Shown: in pieces, positions 61,401-64,000 of the stretch
How the letters are laid out: the number at the start of each line of letters is the position of its first letter
Position numbering within the stretch: position 1 is the stretch's first letter
Assembly: GCA_902800065.1 (NCBI GenBank)
Contig: CADCDE010000014.1
Location: forward strand, 1 to 64,000
Length of the DNA: 64,000 nt
Reading direction: 5' to 3'
From: an uncultured Ruminococcus sp.
GTDB taxonomy: Bacteria > Bacillota > Clostridia > Oscillospirales > Acutalibacteraceae
Made by a program: the position numbers and the translations under genes
The notes under the pieces: generated by a model
Database searches by the model: none
The model's input: the letters and a program-made list of their open reading frames with translations, nothing else
What the model was told of the DNA's origin: nothing

Positions 61401-64000
61401 ACGCTGAATTCGGAATCATTTCTCATAAATGCTTCTGTGACAGCTCTCTTTATTTTGCTGACTTTATTGGTATCATTTGCACATACCGCATCAAGTGCTT
61501 GCTTCAGTATACTGTTTTCATCATGGAATATAAGCTCTCTGGCACGTCTTACACGTCCCTGACTTTCAACGGCTTTTATTCTCTGGTTTATATATTCATC
61601 ACATTCCTTTGCATCATTGACTATATTTTCAACAGCATCATTTTTAGTATTGTAATCGGAAAATACATCTATGCAGTACGCTGTCTGTTCCTTGAACGAT
61701 TTGAATTCATTTATAAGAAGTATTACCGTCTGTATATACTCATTTTCAGAGGAAAATTTTTCAAGTTCTGATGTCAGCCTTTCGATATCAAACGGCTGTA
61801 TGGCGTTATTTCCGAATGCCTCTCTCATGACAGCTGATGCAAAAAGATTCAGGCTGTATTTTGGAATTGAAAGATATGAATTTTGATAGTCAAACAAAAG
61901 TTCTCCTGCACTCGTTTCATGTTCAAAGCCATATACGGAATAGGCAGAATTGAAAAGTCTGCCAACAGATATGACTGAATCAGTCAGCGGCATATCTGAA
62001 TAGTCCGATGTTCTGTCGCTGTCAATATTTTTGCATATTTTGGCAGCAGCATTGAGATATGTCACGGTACAGTAAAATTTATCAGGTCCGAATGACAGTG
62101 CAGTATCTATTATATCCCTGTCACTTTTGATAAGTCTGTCAAAGGCTTTTTCATCGGAATATTCTGTTATTTCCTCCTCATCATCAATAATAGCTGCATC
62201 TTCTTCTGCACTTGTATTTTCCTCCTCCTGATATTCTGTATCATTATCAGGCTGTGTCAGGTCTTCGATATTTATCTTGTTCTGTTCTTTTATAACATCA
62301 TCTATTTTAGCTTTGAGTTCAGCTTTTCTTGTATTGTCTCCTGCTGTATCCATAAAATATTTTGCCTGCTGATAGTCACCGAGTTCAAGATACATTTCGG
62401 CTATGTCGATATAACAGGTATCAATTATATCCGTTTTCTTGCTGAAAAGTCTCTTTCTGTCAACAAATCTTTCAAGCTCGAAATATACATTGATAGACTG
62501 TTTAAGTTCACCGGCTTTTCTGTAAGCCCATGCTTTTGTTTTTGTATACTGATACCTCTGGTTATCGTCTTTGAAGACATTCTTTTCTTCCATTTTATTT
62601 ATGGTATTTATACAGCCGTACCAGTTTTCGAGCTTTATATATCCGTGTATCAGTTCATCACCTGATTTTACTGTCAGATTCAGCTTGTCAGCATATTTTT
62701 CTATAAGTTCTGTCAGTTCCTGTTTATATTCATCAGTTTTTTCAGGATAAGTTTTGAAAAGAGTCAGATAGCATTTCATTGTTCCGCAGAAGCCTTCTTC
62801 GAGCTTTCCGGAATCAAGATATTTTTTGAAGCCCTCAAGAGCTTCATCATATCTCTTTGCAGAAAACAGCTTGTTCGGATCTTCGGCAGGCTGTATTGTA
62901 ACACCGTTTTTTGATTTTGTATTTATCCTGACCTTTTCAGCCCTCATTTTTGAGCCTATTTCATCTGATGCAAACGTCACCGCTATCGGCTTGAAATCCG
63001 AGGTTTTCATACTTTTTTTGGTGATATTCCTTATATTTTTCATAAGTGTTTCATCGGCAACATCATTGAAGCTGAATTCATATGCCGTTCCGCTTTCACC
63101 GACTATCTGACCTACATCGTTGAATCCGTTAAGGCTGACTATCTTTCCCTCTGTATCGAATACCTTGTTTTTTACAGCAGGGGTATTTTTAACTGCATTG
63201 ACGTTCAGTTGGGATTTTGCCTTTGAAATTTCGATTATTACTGTCGATACTTCGTCAGAAGCATATTTTCCCTTGGCTGCCCTGACGGAATCTTCAACCG
63301 AATCAGCATAGAATATCGCCCTTGCCTTGTCACAGACAGAATTTAGGGCTTCAAAGGCATAAGCCATTTTTTTATTGTCCTTGGTATTTTGGAAAATAAA
63401 CTCAATACCTGAAATATCCTTGCATTTTATACAGGCTTCCTTAAGGCAGGTTGCTGCTTCCTCAAGGAAGCTCTCATCTTCTCCGTATAAAATATACAGT
63501 GAAGAAAAAGCTGCAGCCATTCGATACATATTAGTATCCTCGTCCAATCTGTATGCACCTTCATATGCAGACAAATATGCACTTCTAAGATCATCAGCAT
63601 AGTAAAAATATTCACTTGCCCTTTTGAAATCCTCCAGAAGATATGCACCCATTGCAGCGACAATATATGCTTTTTTACGGTCACATATATTATCATCTTC
63701 AACAAGTGATGACAGTTCAGATACAACTGCCTGCATACTTTCCCTTTCATATTTATCATATTCTGTCAATACATTCTGACATACTGCCTGAAGGATATTC
63801 TTATCGCTTGATTCAAGCTCACCTGTCTTAGCTTGAAACTGTTCTTTTGATACGTCAAAATCAAGACTGCCCTTACCCGAAAGGAGTTTGACCTGCGGGA
63901 AATTTTTTACATCTATACCTTGTTTTTCAGGTATCTGTACAGCTTTTACAGGCGGCTTGAATGACGTAACAGAAGTTATATCCTGTTTTGTCTGCTGAGA
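58460..64000 (-). CDS. Giant TPR / OB-fold / STAND-like ATPase, 5' end outside the window
   Basis: The frame is open to the right edge, so more than 1846 residues; the first in-frame start inside the window (TTG 63769) is not the real one. Read from the N-terminal side: low-complexity linker, TPR-like helices (63770-63250), a small cold-shock/OB-like domain (about 63155-62925: GKIVSLNGFNDVGQIVGE, then AVTFASDEIG), more TPR-like helices, an acidic linker (62165-62250), a long helical region, an alpha/beta region (60150-59650), and a STAND/AAA_16 ATPase with Walker A GGRQLGKSSLL (near 59500-59530) and Walker B LLLMLDEADKF (near 59250-59281), ending in a winged-helix (near 58500-58690). Both ATP motifs are intact. 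No membrane segment. Confidence 0.75.
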   Translation of the reverse strand, partial: SQQTKQDITSVTSFKPPVKAVQIPEKQGIDVKNFPQVKLLSGKGSLDFDVSKEQFQAKTGELESSDKNILQAVCQNVLTEYDKYERESMQAVVSELSSLVEDDNICDRKKAYIVAAMGAYLLEDFKRASEYFYYADDLRSAYLSAYEGAYRLDEDTNMYRMAAAFSSLYILYGEDESFLEEAATCLKEACIKCKDISGIEFIFQNTKDNKKMAYAFEALNSVCDKARAIFYADSVEDSVRAAKGKYASDEVSTVIIEISKAKSQLNVNAVKNTPAVKNKVFDTEGKIVSLNGFNDVGQIVGESGTAYEFSFNDVADETLMKNIRNITKKSMKTSDFKPIAVTFASDEIGSKMRAEKVRINTKSKNGVTIQPAEDPNKLFSAKRYDEALEGFKKYLDSGKLEEGFCGTMKCYLTLFKTYPEKTDEYKQELTELIEKYADKLNLTVKSGDELIHGYIKLENWYGCINTINKMEEKNVFKDDNQRYQYTKTKAWAYRKAGELKQSINVYFELERFVDRKRLFSKKTDIIDTCYIDIAEMYLELGDYQQAKYFMDTAGDNTRKAELKAKIDDVIKEQNKINIEDLTQPDNDTEYQEEENTSAEEDAAIIDDEEEITEYSDEKAFDRLIKSDRDIIDTALSFGPDKFYCTVTYLNAAAKICKNIDSDRTSDYSDMPLTDSVISVGRLFNSAYSVYGFEHETSAGELLFDYQNSYLSIPKYSLNLFASAVMREAFGNNAIQPFDIERLTSELEKFSSENEYIQTVILLINEFKSFKEQTAYCIDVFSDYNTKNDAVENIVNDAKECDEYINQRIKAVESQGRVRRARELIFHDENSILKQALDAVCANDTNKVSKIKRAVTEAFMRNDSEFSVENTDIKKIDKFIDYRWDIARDMIIAEKRNVNRPYDNLKGGKRNNIVINLKKVIGCVCRWVNISENAQITKEKYYIDSYEARREYIIDNLDKLLEMSENDLDKEFDWGIDSINAAADELLSKMEGTYDKSEKRYTYAEFLKSGDILLDDSYIPDISSTFSDLPDFNIFERIKAHANADLPDWKYRVQQIFSENIHNHNFRTVNLIKEYAEYRNNKDVYEHPSFEYFDDCVKFSKQRATHYYKDFKSEIELYESYGSISSLSGEKNIIKNNIDAWYNLSAASCDFGFFSDLIEAYKRNISKNAESTANRLMQQLNDISNDPNYNFGIYSREKIKEYIEERNFSVAENILNCIRRGDIKSITDFSKEPLETFKNFMAEYEMLYHAVSDTKVSLQKSFITYYSTRNVEKAIQKICNVYGTNKEIKGGTALIQNWPIARPAGEERISKIISLLGFSDATVTVDEEKKYDVYNVKLKKQSGKVNYLHPIPAFGSLAATEGIRVLVIYGRYNTDTLIDEFLAVNSIYSTRNTIVLLDSVISKEERRRFARKIKENKSLSKTFLLIDRVLFLYLAKHYQPKNIIRILMAAGMPFAYNQPFNPKPNVDIPAELFTGRREELERIEAYDGVNLVYGGRQLGKSSLLKMAEYEIDKNKDNNRAIVISIKGRDYKEAASCVSRELVINDILPRDAACNDWETLTMNIKMRLKDQSQPITYLLLMLDEADKFIESCKAIDYRPITLLKEILSPNFKFVLAGLHNLAKFDHDFYANNSDFAHLESCVIYPFKRPEATELLTHALAYLGFVFSDEVINLILAKTNYFPGLIHLYGQKLIQAMTNDDYAGYSETETPYYEVTENHIKKVLSDPNFKDEIRDKLRMTLQVEENDNSPYYIIALLLAYLYYDEEDKDESERRTGFTIDEIIEKAKNDGLNLILNYSDAQIKELFREMWDLNILTAKDDVYMFSTEGFRELLGTKKEVQDELLKYFGG

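Overview
This window looks like chromosome of a spore-forming, AT-rich Gram-positive anaerobe of the class Clostridia, most likely an Oscillospiraceae/Ruminococcus-like bacterium. The evidence is in the genes: SpmA/SpmB, SpoIIR and CotF-type coat proteins, an mreBCD-PBP2 wall-elongation cluster, ZapA, a nine-gene V-type ATPase operon, an HtrA protease with its own two-component system, an AbrB-type regulator, frequent TTG/GTG starts with strong Shine-Dalgarno sites, and near-consensus sigma-A promoters with 17-bp spacers. There are no rRNA genes, CRISPR arrays, phage structural genes or transposase genes. The taxonomic call is an inference.

Layout. 1-2600: the end of a DUF3841 gene, then an apbE / NusG-II-like / membrane-protein operon on the minus strand. 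2690-5800: a secreted cysteine-peptidase-like protein, facing a five-gene minus-strand operon (DUF2975 membrane protein, small HTH regulator, three membrane proteins, the last two built from one repeated module). 6000-8250: AbrB-type regulator and spmA/spmB, split by a small palindromic repeat element. 8250-17100 (minus): a PAS-GGDEF-EAL c-di-GMP protein, a response regulator / histidine kinase / HtrA operon, and a divergent MurT/GatD pair. 17400-23200: an Imm33/DUF2185-like gene coupled to tgt, a small HTH gene flanked by a duplicated tgt tail, yajC, a SulP transporter, two coat-like genes and tRNA-Val. 23400-30600: YdcF-like protein, a huge subtilase, DJ-1-like protein, 5-formyl-THF cyclo-ligase, MltG. 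30700-39450: V-type ATPase operon. 39670-51170: glycogen phosphorylase, zapA, U32 peptidase, dut, mreBCD, PBP2, a MinD-like ATPase, mgsA. 51370-57345: small membrane proteins, spoIIR, a degenerate-ATPase/TPR/GAF/GGDEF sensor, a RanBP2-type zinc-finger membrane protein and an ArsR regulator. 57396-64000 (minus, running off the edge): an unrecognised 352-residue protein with a HEPN-like motif, next to a giant TPR / OB-fold / STAND-like ATPase.

Two themes stand out. First, a family of about 60-bp palindromic repeats (about a dozen copies) sits in the intergenic spaces. Some copies are flanked by 13-14-bp terminal inverted repeats, like small non-autonomous mobile elements. One copy has changed the end of spmA and another supplies the C-terminal tail of a membrane protein. 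Second, the right-edge pair resembles the build of NTP-dependent conflict or signalling systems (STAND-like ATPase plus possible HEPN nuclease) and is the best candidate for something undescribed. Its upstream part lies outside the window.

Functionally, several gene groups concern the envelope and its stress response (HtrA with its two-component system, MltG, PBP2, MreBCD, MurT/GatD, peptidases), sporulation, ion-motive ATP hydrolysis or synthesis, and c-di-GMP signalling (one intact GGDEF, one EAL with a dead GGDEF).
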